This document shows, one piece after another, positions 29,171 to 39,700 of a stretch of 64,000 nucleotides of DNA (position 1 is the stretch's first letter; every line of letters begins with the position of its first letter). Under the pieces are notes generated by a model. The model made no database searches. It saw nothing but the letters and a program-made list of their open reading frames with translations, and was not told the DNA's origin. The stretch is taken from NCBI GenBank assembly GCA_947568835.1, contig OX387605.1, positions 11,784,418 to 11,848,417 on the forward strand. Direction: 5' to 3'. The DNA is from Protonemura montana. Taxonomy: Eukaryota > Arthropoda > Insecta > Plecoptera > Nemouridae. Both the position numbers and the translations under genes were made by a program.

Positions 29171-30385
29171 TGGTGTGACGATTCGAGGAGGGCTCGTAAG
29201 CAATTGGACCCGCTGTGTGACTTGATTTGGTCAAAAACACTCACATCTAACAAATGCTAACATAGTTAAAATGAATCTAATTAAAAATCCGCAATTAAAG
29301 TACGAGAATTTGCAGTTGTTTAGCATCTGCATGCCTGAAAAACATTTGGTCTGTGATAGCAGCCCTGGACGCCATTGCTGTTATCACCTAGATCCACTTC
29401 AAAAACCGGTCAGCTAATGGGAGTCGAGCTTCAGTCGATCGAAAGTAGGAGGCTGGGTCGATCGAGCACGTGTTGTGACGTCACTTGAACAGCGATGCTG
29501 CAGGTTACAGGCGATACTCTTTTATCGGCTACTCGCCTGGTACGAAGAGACACATTTTCGCCTCGTTTTAGACGATTATTTCAGTTGAAACTTGTCATGG
29601 TTGGATTAACCGTACGTATAGGCAGTCCCGTGTCACTCACGCGTACCACGAGTTGCTTCAAAGTTTTCACAGGCAAAATAAATTTCCTGACAACTTCATT
29701 CGTTCCCAGCTACTCGACACAATTTTGTGAAATATAGCGTTTGAAATTTAAGGCATAGGCAACGCCTCAAAATAGGACCGATCGGGAGATAATAATATGT
29801 GATATTCTGACTTTAGTTGCAAAACTTGTTGCAAATCTTTACGAGATACGATATTTTCTGCGTTGTGGTGCGATCTTACCAGCGCTCGCAATGGGCGATT
29901 TTACTTAATGGCAGTGACAACGGACCGGAAGTTAATATGCCTAAAATACCTTAGAGCCTTTGCCATGAGCGAACCCAGGGTCTGCATTCACAATATCAAC
30001 CAAGCATTGTCATACACAAAACCGAGTATGCCCACACAAAAATCTTATTTTGACAGGTCAAGCAATTCTCAAAAAGATCTGCTCCATTCGCTCGTTTCAT
30101 ACCTGTTTTACTAGAACCTGTGTTTGGACCGAAATGACCTGTCAGAGACCACTTACTTAGCGGCCCATTCACGCACTGCCTAATCTTGTACTGCCGTTTC
30201 TTCTTAGCGACCCAGAACTGGTTTCTTGCGTATAAATTTAAATGCAGATATTTTTCTTGTCTCGCATAAAGACGCTCCCAATCCCTTGTGCTCGGATGTT
30301 TTATTTTCATAAGCCGTGAAATCCTTGCTCTCCCGACAAGTCCTTGCTCACATCGCAGGAACCAGCGATGTGTATCAGAAGAGTA
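29171..30385. repeat. 1.2-kb duplicated unit, copy 1
   Basis: Nearly collinear with 31850-33078, with scattered substitutions and a few small indels. Together with the SINE just before each, this is a duplicated SINE-plus-unit segment. Bases about 29360-29640 are related to module X (24830, 34164). Open frames in the two copies run in parallel but are short and resemble no known protein. Confidence 0.8.
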
Positions 30386-31392
30386 GATTGATTGATTTTA
30401 ATAATAATAAGAACAATAATAATTATAATAATAATAACAATTTCTTTAATGTCACGATTGACGATAAGGTACGAGACTTGTCATTTGTACACAGAGAAAT
30501 GATAAATTATGATATACATTGCACAGATACATTATGAGATACTTGATACACTCGTGTCAACAGATAAAAATTGGGCAATTGAGTAAAATGCATTTACAAT
30601 AAGGAATTTTTTTAAAACATTTTTTAATTTATAGTCATTTGATTCTGTTGTCTTAATGTTTCAAATAGCCAGGGCTTTGTTGTATAGCTTTATACTAACT
30701 GTTATAGGATTTTTTTGTCAAATTTTGATACATTTTTTCTTAATTTTAATACAAGGCTATTTCTTGTCGAATATCTATGCGTAGAATTACAGTCACTTGT
30801 CAATTGTTTATTATCTATAATAAGGCACATTGCACTATACATAAAAATGCAAGGTAGTGTCAGAATTTTGAATTTGATAAAATATGGCTTATATGAATCT
30901 TTGTAAAACATGCCGGCAGTGCAAGGATTAGAAGTGGCTTGAGCCAGGTACCTAATCGCTCTTTTTTAGAGAAGAAACAATCTTTTAGTGTGATACGATA
31001 GGCCTCACAAGAAAATTTCATATGTTAGTCTTGAATGGAAATAGGAGTAGTAGGTACACCAGCTTTGCAGTCGATAGGTCACATGTTTGCATTAACCTTT
31101 TAATAAGAAAACAACAAGAGGCTACCTCCTTGCAGACGGCATCAATATGCTCCCCCCCATTAAAGTTTATTGTCCACAGTGACTCATAGAAATTTGGTAT
31201 TTTCTTGGGGAACAATGCTCTTGTTGTTGAGATACAGAAGAGGGCTTGATTGAAGGTGTAGGTCATTTCTAGGGTGAAATTGCAGCATTACTGTTTTAAG
31301 CTTATTTAACGTATACACTTCATTCATGAAGCTGAGCTTGGCGGATGTTGTTGATTTTCCATTACGAAATCCGTGTTGACGTTCTGATATTT
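30386..31392 (-). mobile_element. LINE fragment with (AAT)n tail
   Basis: Minus-strand frames read as reverse-transcriptase pieces in order: RQHGFRNGKSTTSAKLSFMN (about 31385-31320), then GGEHIDAVCKEVASCCFLIK (about 31160-31080), then FIKFKILTLPCIFMYSAMC (about 30880-30825). The segment with the catalytic YADD region is missing between the first two, so this is an internally deleted, 5'-truncated Jockey/CR1-like element. The AAT-rich run at 30396-30440 is its 3' tail. Confidence 0.75.
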
Positions 31393-31849
31393 ATTTGTGA
31401 TTGATTAGTGACGTTTAACGACGCACTGTTTTGACAACGGACAATGTGGCACTGGTGCCGGTAAATGAGTGAGTGATGAGAATGATGATTTACCTTCCTA
31501 ATTAAGAAGGGAGGAGAGGAAACCCGGTGCACGTAGCCTACTCCTGTCGACGAGCACCAATGGGACCACTGGCTTAACGTCCCCTCCGCAATTAAACAAT
31601 TGACAGCAATAGAAAAAATTGAAGGACAGTACATCTCGAACCACAGGATTTCTCCACAAATCCATGTTGTCGAGAGGTTGATAAGCAAGGCGAGTGAAGT
31701 TGCTGCACTAACTTTCATTCCTCCAACCTCTCTCCCGAACAGAACTGATAATGTGTTTGATAGTCACCCATCCAATACCTGACCCAGCGTATTGTTGCTT
31801 AACGTCGGTGATTTCACGAGAACCGGTGTTTACAGCACGCCAAACCGTC
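31393..31849 (-). mobile_element. 5S-derived SINE, copy E (near full length)
   Basis: Minus strand: 5S head at 31849 going down, body with GGATTTGTGGAGAAATCCTG and GTAGGCTACGTGCACCGGG, end at GTGCGTCGTTAAACGTCAC. With copy A it defines the family length of about 460-490 bp. Confidence 0.85.
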
Positions 31850-33078
31850 CGGTATGACGATTCGAGGAGGGCTCGTAAGCAATTGGACCCGCTGTGTGAC
31901 TTGATTTGGTCAAAAACACTCACATCTAACAAATGCTAACATAGTAAAAATGAATCTATTTAAAAATTCGCAATTAAAGTACGAGAATTTGCAGTTCTTT
32001 TGCATTTGCATGCCTAGAAAACATTTAGTCTGTGATAGCTGCTGTGGACGCCATTGCTGTTATCACCTCGATTCACTTCGAAAACCGGTCAGCCAATAGG
32101 AACCGCGCTTCAGTCGATCGAAAGTAGGAGGCTGGGTCGATCGAGCACGTGTTGTGACGTCACTTGAACAGCGATGCTGCAGGTTACAGGCGATACTCTT
32201 CTATCGGCTACTCGCCTGGTACGAAGAGACAAATTTTCGCCTCGTTTTAGACGATTATTTCAGTTGAAACTTGTCATGGTTGGATTAATCGTACGTATAG
32301 GCAGTCCCGTGGCACTCACGCGTACCACGAGTTGCTTCAAAGTTTTCACAGGCAAACTAAATTTCATGACAACGTCATTCGTTCCCAGCTACTCGACAAA
32401 ATTTTGTGAAATATAGCTTTTGAATTTTAGGCATAGACAACGCCTTAAACTAGGACCGATCGGGAGATAAAAATATGTGATATTCTGACTTTAGTTGCAA
32501 AACTTGTTGCAAACCTTAACGAGATACGATATTTTCTGCGTTGTAGTGCGATCTTACCAGCGCACGCAATGGCAGTGACAACGGACCGGAAGTTAATATG
32601 CCTAAAATACCTTAGAGCCTTTGCCATGAGCGAACCAAAGGGTCTGCATTCACAATATCAACCAAGCATTGTCATACACAAAACCGAGCATGCGCTCACA
32701 CAAAAATCTTATTTTGAGAGGTCAAGCAATTCTCAAAAAGATCTGCTCCATTCGCTCGTTTCATACCTGTTTTACTAGAACCTGTGTTTGGACCAAAATG
32801 ACCTGTCAGAGACCACTTGCTTGGCGGCTCATTCACGCACTGCCTAATCTTGTACTGCCGTTTCTCCTTAGCGACCCAATTTCTCCATTTGCGTATAAAT
32901 TTAATCGGCAGATATTTTTCTTGTCTCGCCTAAAGACGCTCCCAATCCCTTGTGCGCGGATGTTTTATTTTCATGACCCGTGAAATCCTTGCTCTCCCGA
33001 CAAGTCCTTGCACACATCGCTGGTTCCTGCGGTTCGCTGGCGACCAGCGATGTGTATCATAAGTGCAGATTATTGATT
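31850..33078. repeat. 1.2-kb duplicated unit, copy 2
   Basis: Direct repeat of 29171-30385 in the same orientation. It contains a small extra segment near 33015-33045 (GGTTCCTGCGGTTCGCTGG). It is followed directly by SINE copy F, whereas copy 1 is followed by a GATTGATTGATT remnant and the LINE tail. Confidence 0.8.
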
Positions 33079-33458
33079 GATTAGTGACGTCAAACGATGC
33101 ACTGTTTTGACAACGGACAATGTAGCACTGGTCTAATAGTGCCGGTAAATGAGTGAGTGATGATGAGAATGATGATTTACCTTCCTAATTAAGATGGGAG
33201 GATGGGAAACCCGGTGCACGTAGCCTACTTCTGTCGACTAGCACCAATGGGACCACTGGCTTAACGTCCCCTCCGGAATTGAACAATTGACAGCAATTGA
33301 AAAAATTGAAGGACTGTACAACTTGAACATCAGGATTCCTCCACAAATCCATGCTGTCGAGAGGTTGATAAGCAAGGCGAGTTAAGTTGCTGAACTAACT
33401 TTTAACCCTCTTACCTCTCTTCCGAACAGAACTGGTCATGTGTATGATGGTCACCCAT
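33073..33458 (-). mobile_element. 5S-derived SINE, copy F (head cut in box C)
   Basis: Minus strand tail ATTGATTGATTAGTGACG through the whole body to GGGTGACCATCATACAC, stopping inside the 5S box C. Box A and the upstream head are absent, so it should not be transcribed from its own promoter. Confidence 0.8.
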
Positions 33459-34120
33459 ATTTCAGAAGTCAAATCTAAAAGCTGATAACCATGTGAAATG
33501 ATTTAAAGCATAGATTTAAATTGCAAATGGGGTTGGATTGTTTCGCTCGCTATGCTCATCAAACACATAAGATTTCAATATTTTAACGTCGAAGTCGATA
33601 CGGGAAAAATAACTTCAAAAACCACAATTTAAATGTTAATTTAAGTTGCAGGAGACATTTTGCATTACACGCATGCTCCCTTATGATGTCAGCGATCAGA
33701 GGCGCCGAAGCAGCGATCACATTTCAGAGATCAGCCAGATCAGTGAACTCCAGTCTGCTAGAGCCTCTCTTGCAGTCCTGGAACATCTCACACGGAGAGA
33801 GATATTGCTCCTTTATTAAATGCCAAGATAAATTTTAACCAGTGGACTAGTTTCCCGACGGCCAGCACTACAGCGAAATGAGTAATTCTGCTCTGGATGG
33901 GCGCGGAATGTCTGCAAGATAGCCGTCAAAAACAAGGTGTCAGCTTACCGATTCTTTTGAAATAAGGAACATGGATTAATACTTTGTTCGCTGCCAACCA
34001 AAATTAAAAATTGATTGCGAATTGAATTCGAATACGAATTCGAATTCGATTGAATTCGTTGCGTGGAGCGAAACAAGCACCCTCTTACGGAATGTCCTGC
34101 ACAGAGGCGACGGCGAATGT
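33459..34120. other. Intergenic stretch, nothing recognised
   Basis: No exon or named repeat. It contains a short A/T-rich palindromic run built on GAATTCGAAT at about 34020-34057. Confidence 0.5.
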
Positions 34121-34163
34121 TATTTCCAGGGGGTGCAAGCGAACCCCCTTGCACCCCCTCCGG
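34121..34163. repeat. Hairpin with GGGTGCAAGC / GCTTGCACCCC-type arms
   Basis: CAGGGGGTGCAAG and CTTGCACCCCCT face each other around a short loop, followed by CCGGACGCCCATG. It is the inverted counterpart of the motif at 28049, and probably a terminal hairpin of the same DNA-element family. Confidence 0.5.
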
Positions 34164-34510
34164 ACGCCCATGGCTATTTCAGTTTTTCTCTTTACATTTT
34201 CGGCTGTTGGCCGGACGCCATTGCTTCTATCACATTGATGGATGTATCAAAGACCGGTTAGTCAATGGGAGGCGCTTCAGCCAGTCGATAAAGACAGGGA
34301 GGGATCGATCGAGCACGTGGAGTGTGACGTCATGCGGACGTGATGCAGCGTGATTTGGCGATACTCTTTTGTCGGCTGGACGCCTGGTACCAAGAGGCAA
34401 TTTTACGTTCAGTTTTAGACGATTTTTGCTGGACACTTCGAGCCTTTCTTGGTAGGCAGCAGCGTGGTACACGTATGTACCACGGGTTGCATACCAGCAG
34501 GTTAATTTTG
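34164..34510 (+). repeat. Repeat module X, copy 4
   Basis: Near reverse complement of 24830-25162, about 9 kb away, and related to the interior of both 1.2-kb units. No coding potential is recognised. Confidence 0.7.
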
Positions 34511-35491
34511 ATTAGCGATTTTGAACGACGCATTGGAACCCGCCTAGTTATATTACCTCGACCACAATTTAAAAAACCTCCACATAAAACAATTAAAATT
34601 AAAAAAAAAAACACTGGTGCTTTAGACTCGTCTGAAATGTGGTGTTTGCACGCGCCACTCTTTTTCCAGGATGGTACTCTGTTGTACTCTGTTGGGGCGT
34701 AGTCCTGGAGTCGGCTTTGTAGTACAGAAAAAAATGACAATACCTACCCTCTAATCTTCCTTGTTTCAGTCGGTCTCGACGGTGGTTCTAAAAAAATCTT
34801 TAGAACGTTGACGTGACCTGTTTACCCTAGTTGTCTTCTTTCTAGCAAAGAAACTGAAATTTGTGTTCGAAGTTGGCCTGACAATTGCTTGAACTAGGGG
34901 ACGAGGATCATGCTCAACAAACAGGAAAAATCGAAATAAGTGAAACAGTATCTAGTAATAATTAAATATAGTAATGTCAAACTGTACATAAGAGCAATCG
35001 GGTAGTAATGTGTATAATAGAGATAGACAATTTCAAATATAAAAACACCTTCCAATGGCTGAGAGCATGCCATGGTTGGTGGATAGTTGGATTTGGGAGA
35101 AGGGAGGAAAAGGGATGTAAGAGGAGAGGCGAGGGTAGGCAAATATAACAAAATTATCAATTCAGCCGTTATAAAAATGTAGACGAGCTTGTCCTGTCTT
35201 TGTCGCGTATATGCAGAAGCGTGGGGGTGTGAATGGAGGGAGGATGATGGAGGGGTGGGGGGATACACGAGAGTTCTCGACGCACACCGCGCGCAGACAG
35301 GACGACCGTAACACGCGTGTGTATCACAGAGAGTCGACGTCGACTCATGACTAGAAATGGCGCCCCCTCTCGCCCTCGCACGCAACTTCAGGCGAGAGGA
35401 TGCGACCGTAACAAATGCCCTTTCACCACAGGGCCCCGCCCGAGTCGGCTGGCCACGTGAGGTCCGGCGGCCGACCCGCTCAAAGGTTCCA
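34511..35491 (-). other. PLCE1 3' flank and presumed 3' UTR
   Basis: The gene's stop codon is at 35492-35494 on the minus strand, so its 3' UTR must run into this AT-rich segment. I could not single out a canonical poly(A) signal on the minus strand. Open frames here are extensions or shadows of the last exon. Confidence 0.4.
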
Positions 35492-36796
35492 TCACGACTT
35501 CCACACGCGCAGCTTGCGCAGCGATACTTTCTTGAGACGCGACACGGCGGCGCGGAGGTCAACGTCTCGCGCGTCGTCGTCGCTGAGTGTCTCGCCCTCG
35601 GAATGCACCTCTCTGCCACGTAGTGGCCGGGGTAGTTCACGCATCGCGCGCAGCGGCACGGTGGGAGGGTCGGATAGCGCCTCCTGCACGGGCGTCTTTC
35701 GCAGTCCTTTGCCGAGACGCTCGAGTGTCGCTGCACCCAGCGGCGCCCAGTGGCGTCGTAGACCGACGCCGCTCGCGCACGACCCACCACTACCACCTCG
35801 CTGGCGTAGCACGAAGCGCCCGAGCGTCTGCCAGTGCGCCTGCGTGCTGTAAACGTTCTCCTCGTCGGCGAGCACACGCTGGTGCCGTCCCCCGCTTGGC
35901 GCGGCGCCACCCTCCAGCTCTTCGAGCAGCACGAACCGCGCTGGGTCCTCCATGCGCCGTGCCTTTACCAGTGCCTGAGCCAGCACGTCCTGCGCGCTCG
36001 CGCCCAGTGGCACCTTCAAGATGGCGTACGGGATCTCAGGCGACACATTGTAGACGCAAACGAGGAAGGTGTCAGCCTCCTCCCAGCCCCCCGCGCTGTT
36101 GCTGGTAGCGGCGCGGTGCCGGCTGGCCGTGCTGCTGCGGATCGAGGAGAGCCAAGCGCGCGAGCTGGGGTCGTCGCCGACACGTTTCAACAACAGCCGG
36201 CCCTCGCCGTGCCATCGTGCCTGCGCCTGCAGCGGCCGCTCGTGGGGGTCTAGCACTCGCTGCGTGGCCGGCACGTCGCGCTCCTTCTTCTCCCACCCGC
36301 GAGACACTTCCTCGACGAGGATGTAGTCGTGAACGCGGTCGGCACCGTGGCCTGCCTTCTGCAATGCCTGCAGAACCACCTCCTGCGTTGAACTCTCCTG
36401 TGTCACCTTTAGGATTGTGTACGGCTCTTCAGGGACAACGCCGTGCACCATCAGGAAGAACATGCGCCGCTTGAGGCCACTGGCTGCCGACAGCGTCGCC
36501 GTCTCCTTTTTGGCCGGCACGGCGAGCGCCGTCGCGTCTGCGTCGGTGGTGTCGATGCCTGCCGCTGGGTCGAGCGCGGCTGCGGCGTCACCGGCGTCGT
36601 CGAGACTCTCCTCCTCGGTGCGCGAGTACACGAAGAGCGTAGCGAGGGGGAGGGGCTGGTTTTGTGGAGAGCGCAGACGCACGTGGCGGTAGCCAGGGCG
36701 TAGACGCTCGAGAGGCAGCACGCGCTGCGCGAGCACGTGGCCGCTGCCGGCGTCGACCACGCTAAGCCGCAGGAAGGCAAGCTGCCGGAACATTAC
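35492..36796 (-). CDS. PLCE1: PLCE1 last exon: end of C2, RA1 and RA2
   Basis: 434 codons and TGA. The first 60 residues finish the C2 domain ([17 protein letters not shown]). Two Ras-association domains follow: RA1 from [20 protein letters not shown] and RA2 from [20 protein letters not shown], both with the LVEEV/LLEEL and QAxW..xGRxxLxxR pattern. RA2 binds GTP-Ras in vertebrates. The exon ends in a basic stretch. Third codon positions are strongly GC, which creates long meaningless frames on both strands. Confidence 0.92.
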   Translation of the reverse strand, partial: VMFRQLAFLRLSVVDAGSGHVLAQRVLPLERLRPGYRHVRLRSPQNQPLPLATLFVYSRTEEESLDDAGDAAAALDPAAGIDTTDADATALAVPAKKETATLSAASGLKRRMFFLMVHGVVPEEPYTILKVTQESSTQEVVLQALQKAGHGADRVHDYILVEEVSRGWEKKERDVPATQRVLDPHERPLQAQARWHGEGRLLLKRVGDDPSSRAWLSSIRSSTASRHRAATSNSAGGWEEADTFLVCVYNVSPEIPYAILKVPLGASAQDVLAQALVKARRMEDPARFVLLEELEGGAAPSGGRHQRVLADEENVYSTQAHWQTLGRFVLRQRGGSGGSCASGVGLRRHWAPLGAATLERLGKGLRKTPVQEALSDPPTVPLRAMRELPRPLRGREVHSEGETLSDDDARDVDLRAAVSRLKKVSLRKLRVWKS

Positions 36797-39700
36797 CTAA
36801 AACACACACCACGCAACGGTATCAAACTACAAGGTCAAGGAAATTCCAAGAAATTCACCTATGTTATTTGGACTTCTGGGATTCTGGGAGCGACCATTTA
36901 CTTCTAGATGACTGATGGCCCTCATTCACCTTGTGCATCAACGCAAGTCTCCGAAATTAACCCAAATCACATTTACCTGGAAGAAGAACGTGTCGTTCCA
37001 GATGGGGTTGAGTGCGTTCCTCTGCACGACTTTGGTCTTCTGTTTGCTGCAATCGACAGGGATGCCGATCAGCTCGACCTCCACGAAGGTGCTCGCTGAC
37101 AGCGACCCTCCTGGACACACGTACTGTCCGGAGACCACGTTCAGAATGAGATGCGCCGAGTGGAGGCCATCGAACTCCTTGTCCCACGGGTTGAACCGAC
37201 GATACATCATATGCGCACGATCCCACATGACGGTCGGCTTCATAACAAAGCCGCAACGGCCGTTCTGTTCGAACATCGCGGCGTTCAGGTGCAGTGCCGC
37301 GTCCTCCGTCTGGTAGTTGAGCGCCACCATCTGGATGCCGAACGCCCAGAAGATAACCGGGTTGAAGTTGGACGAGTCGATACGCATTCCCGCTGGATAC
37401 GTGCGCATCAGCTGTGTTTCGGTGTGGGCTACGAGGTCGTGCGGCTGCTTGCGACACAGCTTCTTGGCTGTGTTCTCGTTGAGCGAGCTGCATTGGTAGC
37501 ACGGGTGGTTCACGTTGGGGCGCAGCTTGCTGCTTGCGTCCGTCGCCTGGTTGGTGGGAGTTGCTGGCGCGCTCACGCCCACCAGGCTGCTGGTGATGAT
37601 GGTCGGCGTCGACATCACGATGCCGCCGACGCTGCTTTTCTTGACGCCAGCGCCGGCGCCGCCGCTCGATGACTGGCTTGCGGTGGCCGGTCGCTTGCAC
37701 TTCACAGAGCTGTTGGGGCTGATCGTGTTGGGGCCGCGGAACTTGATTGCCTATTGACAAAGAATAAAAGTTGAAAAGATGGAAATTCTGAGATTAGCAA
37801 TTCCTGTCTACACACTTACAGTGAGTATATATTTCACAGAGTAGGAAATTTTCAGCGCAAATAGATGCCCCTATTATGTTCAATGGTTTTCTAGAAAAAT
37901 CAACATAATTTCGTACGCCTGAAGATTGCTTGAAAGTTGAAGCCTCTCTTTGTGGTTACCACTCAACTCCACCCAGCAATTCTCTTACGTAAAATGAATG
38001 CTTATTGACCCGTGATCAAAGTGTAAGATCCCTCGTTAAAGTAACGCAGCGTGGTAGCTCAAGTAGCAGGGCACAGCGTTCAGCATTACCTGCACGTAGA
38101 CGACGAGGTCGGACAGCTCCTTGGCGATCTGGCTGCTCTGCTTCTTGAGCTGCTTGGCGTCCTCCTCTAGGCGGCTCCACTCGTTGTCAGTTGCCGCGGC
38201 CGTTGCGTGCGCGCGTCTCTTGTCGTCGCCACCGGTCCCGGCGAAGAGCCCAAGGACTTTCTCTGCACAGAGAACAAGGGAATAAGAAAGAACACCAGGG
38301 GCAGTTTTTCTGGCTAGATGAGAAGAATTCATGAAGGAAAAGAAACTTCTGAAAGACGCTCCATGATTCTAAAAGGAGTATGTTGCTGTAAAGCTAACAT
38401 TTGCTAACTTTTTTGCCGTTTTTAGGAATTGTAAATTCAAACTTCCAAATACAAATAATCAGAGTCTATTCATTCGGTACCGCTAGAGATCAATCACTCA
38501 ATGGGGGTCAGCGGTAGGGTTTCTCTCCTCGCACTCACCATCCAAGTTATCGTCGTCATCGTCGTCGTCATCGTCGTCATCGTCACTGAAGTCATCAACG
38601 GCCGACCCGGCGCTGGTGTTGGATACGATGGAACTGGCGCGCCCCGTTGCCACCGACTGTCGCACGCCTGCGCGCGGCGGGCCAGGCGCGTGCGCCCGGG
38701 TGCCCGACGGTGCAGGGCACGCATGCGTAGCGGTCGCCTCGGCGGGCAGCTTCTTATTCTTGATTAGCACGCGGTACTTGAGCTGGGCCGGTGACGGTAG
38801 CTGGCACTCGTCTCCGAAGTCGGCCTCGAATAGGAACTTGGACACCAGCTTCTCGCCGAACACGCTCTGTGGAAGGGAAGCGAGACTGAGTTTAAATGGA
38901 AGTAAAATAGGCTAAAGAGTTTAAGTTCAAGTTCAAGGCCAGCATTATAGCTTGTCTTGTTGCCTAATGCCTAAAACCTTGGTTCGCTCGTTGCGCCCTT
39001 TGCGACTTATCACTTTACCTCTGGAGGCATGCAATGCTAACTATTTTCCATCACCAGGTAAGCTCTTGTCTCTGACATTAGGTTGCCAATTAAAGAACGT
39101 TCAACTAAAAAAAAATCCTAGAAGTTTGGATGATTAAGAAATTGGCTGTGTTACCTGAAAGATGTGGCCCATGCGTGCCTGCTGCTGCAGCGAGCAGTGG
39201 TTCTCTATGGACAGGATCACGGGATAGGGCGAAGTGACGAACGCGCTGCGGTTGATCGCCTCCACGACGGCTTGGAATGGTATCTTGGTAGTGAACGTGT
39301 GCCCGTGGTAGATGAGCGGGTAGCCGTCGTCTCCGTCCCAGCAGTCAAGTTCTACGCACCGGCAGCCCGTCAGGAGCACCTGAAACACGGATCGCACCAC
39401 ATATTAGCTTTCCGTTATTATTGAATAAAATTCCCCACTACCAATATAGTTGACAAAACTTTTTATTTTGGATGCTCATACAGTTTTAAACAAAAATGTA
39501 GAAAAATGTGGACTGTACTTCCTGGTTTCTGGTTTTTGAGCAAATTAATGTTTTCTGTCATAAGATGAACACAGAAAGCCTCTTGTGTCCCATTGTATCA
39601 AAATCTCTCTTTCTTATTGAAGTTCTTTAAGAAGTTGCTTAGGAGTCCAAAATCCTTAGGTATATATAGGATGGTAACGACTAGCGACCAGTGAAGATTT

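Noticed and set aside
31700-31849. 5S rRNA gene
   Set aside because: Only the internal promoter half matches 5S, and it is joined to the same SINE body in all copies, so it is a SINE head.
34894-35910. 338-codon minus-strand open frame
   Set aside because: It overlaps the RA2 end of the last PLCE1 exon in another frame. The protein is Arg/Ala/Ser-rich with no family features and becomes low-complexity past the exon. GC-rich codons explain the lack of stops.
35415-36703. Several long + strand open frames opposite the last PLCE1 exon
   Set aside because: Antisense shadows caused by strong GC at third positions of the real exon; compositions are Arg/Ala/Pro-rich without domains.
36957-37760. 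267-codon minus-strand frame overlapping the PLC Y exon
   Set aside because: The alternate frame carries the Y and C2 motifs and fits both splice sites; this one is a His/Gln/Arg-rich shadow.
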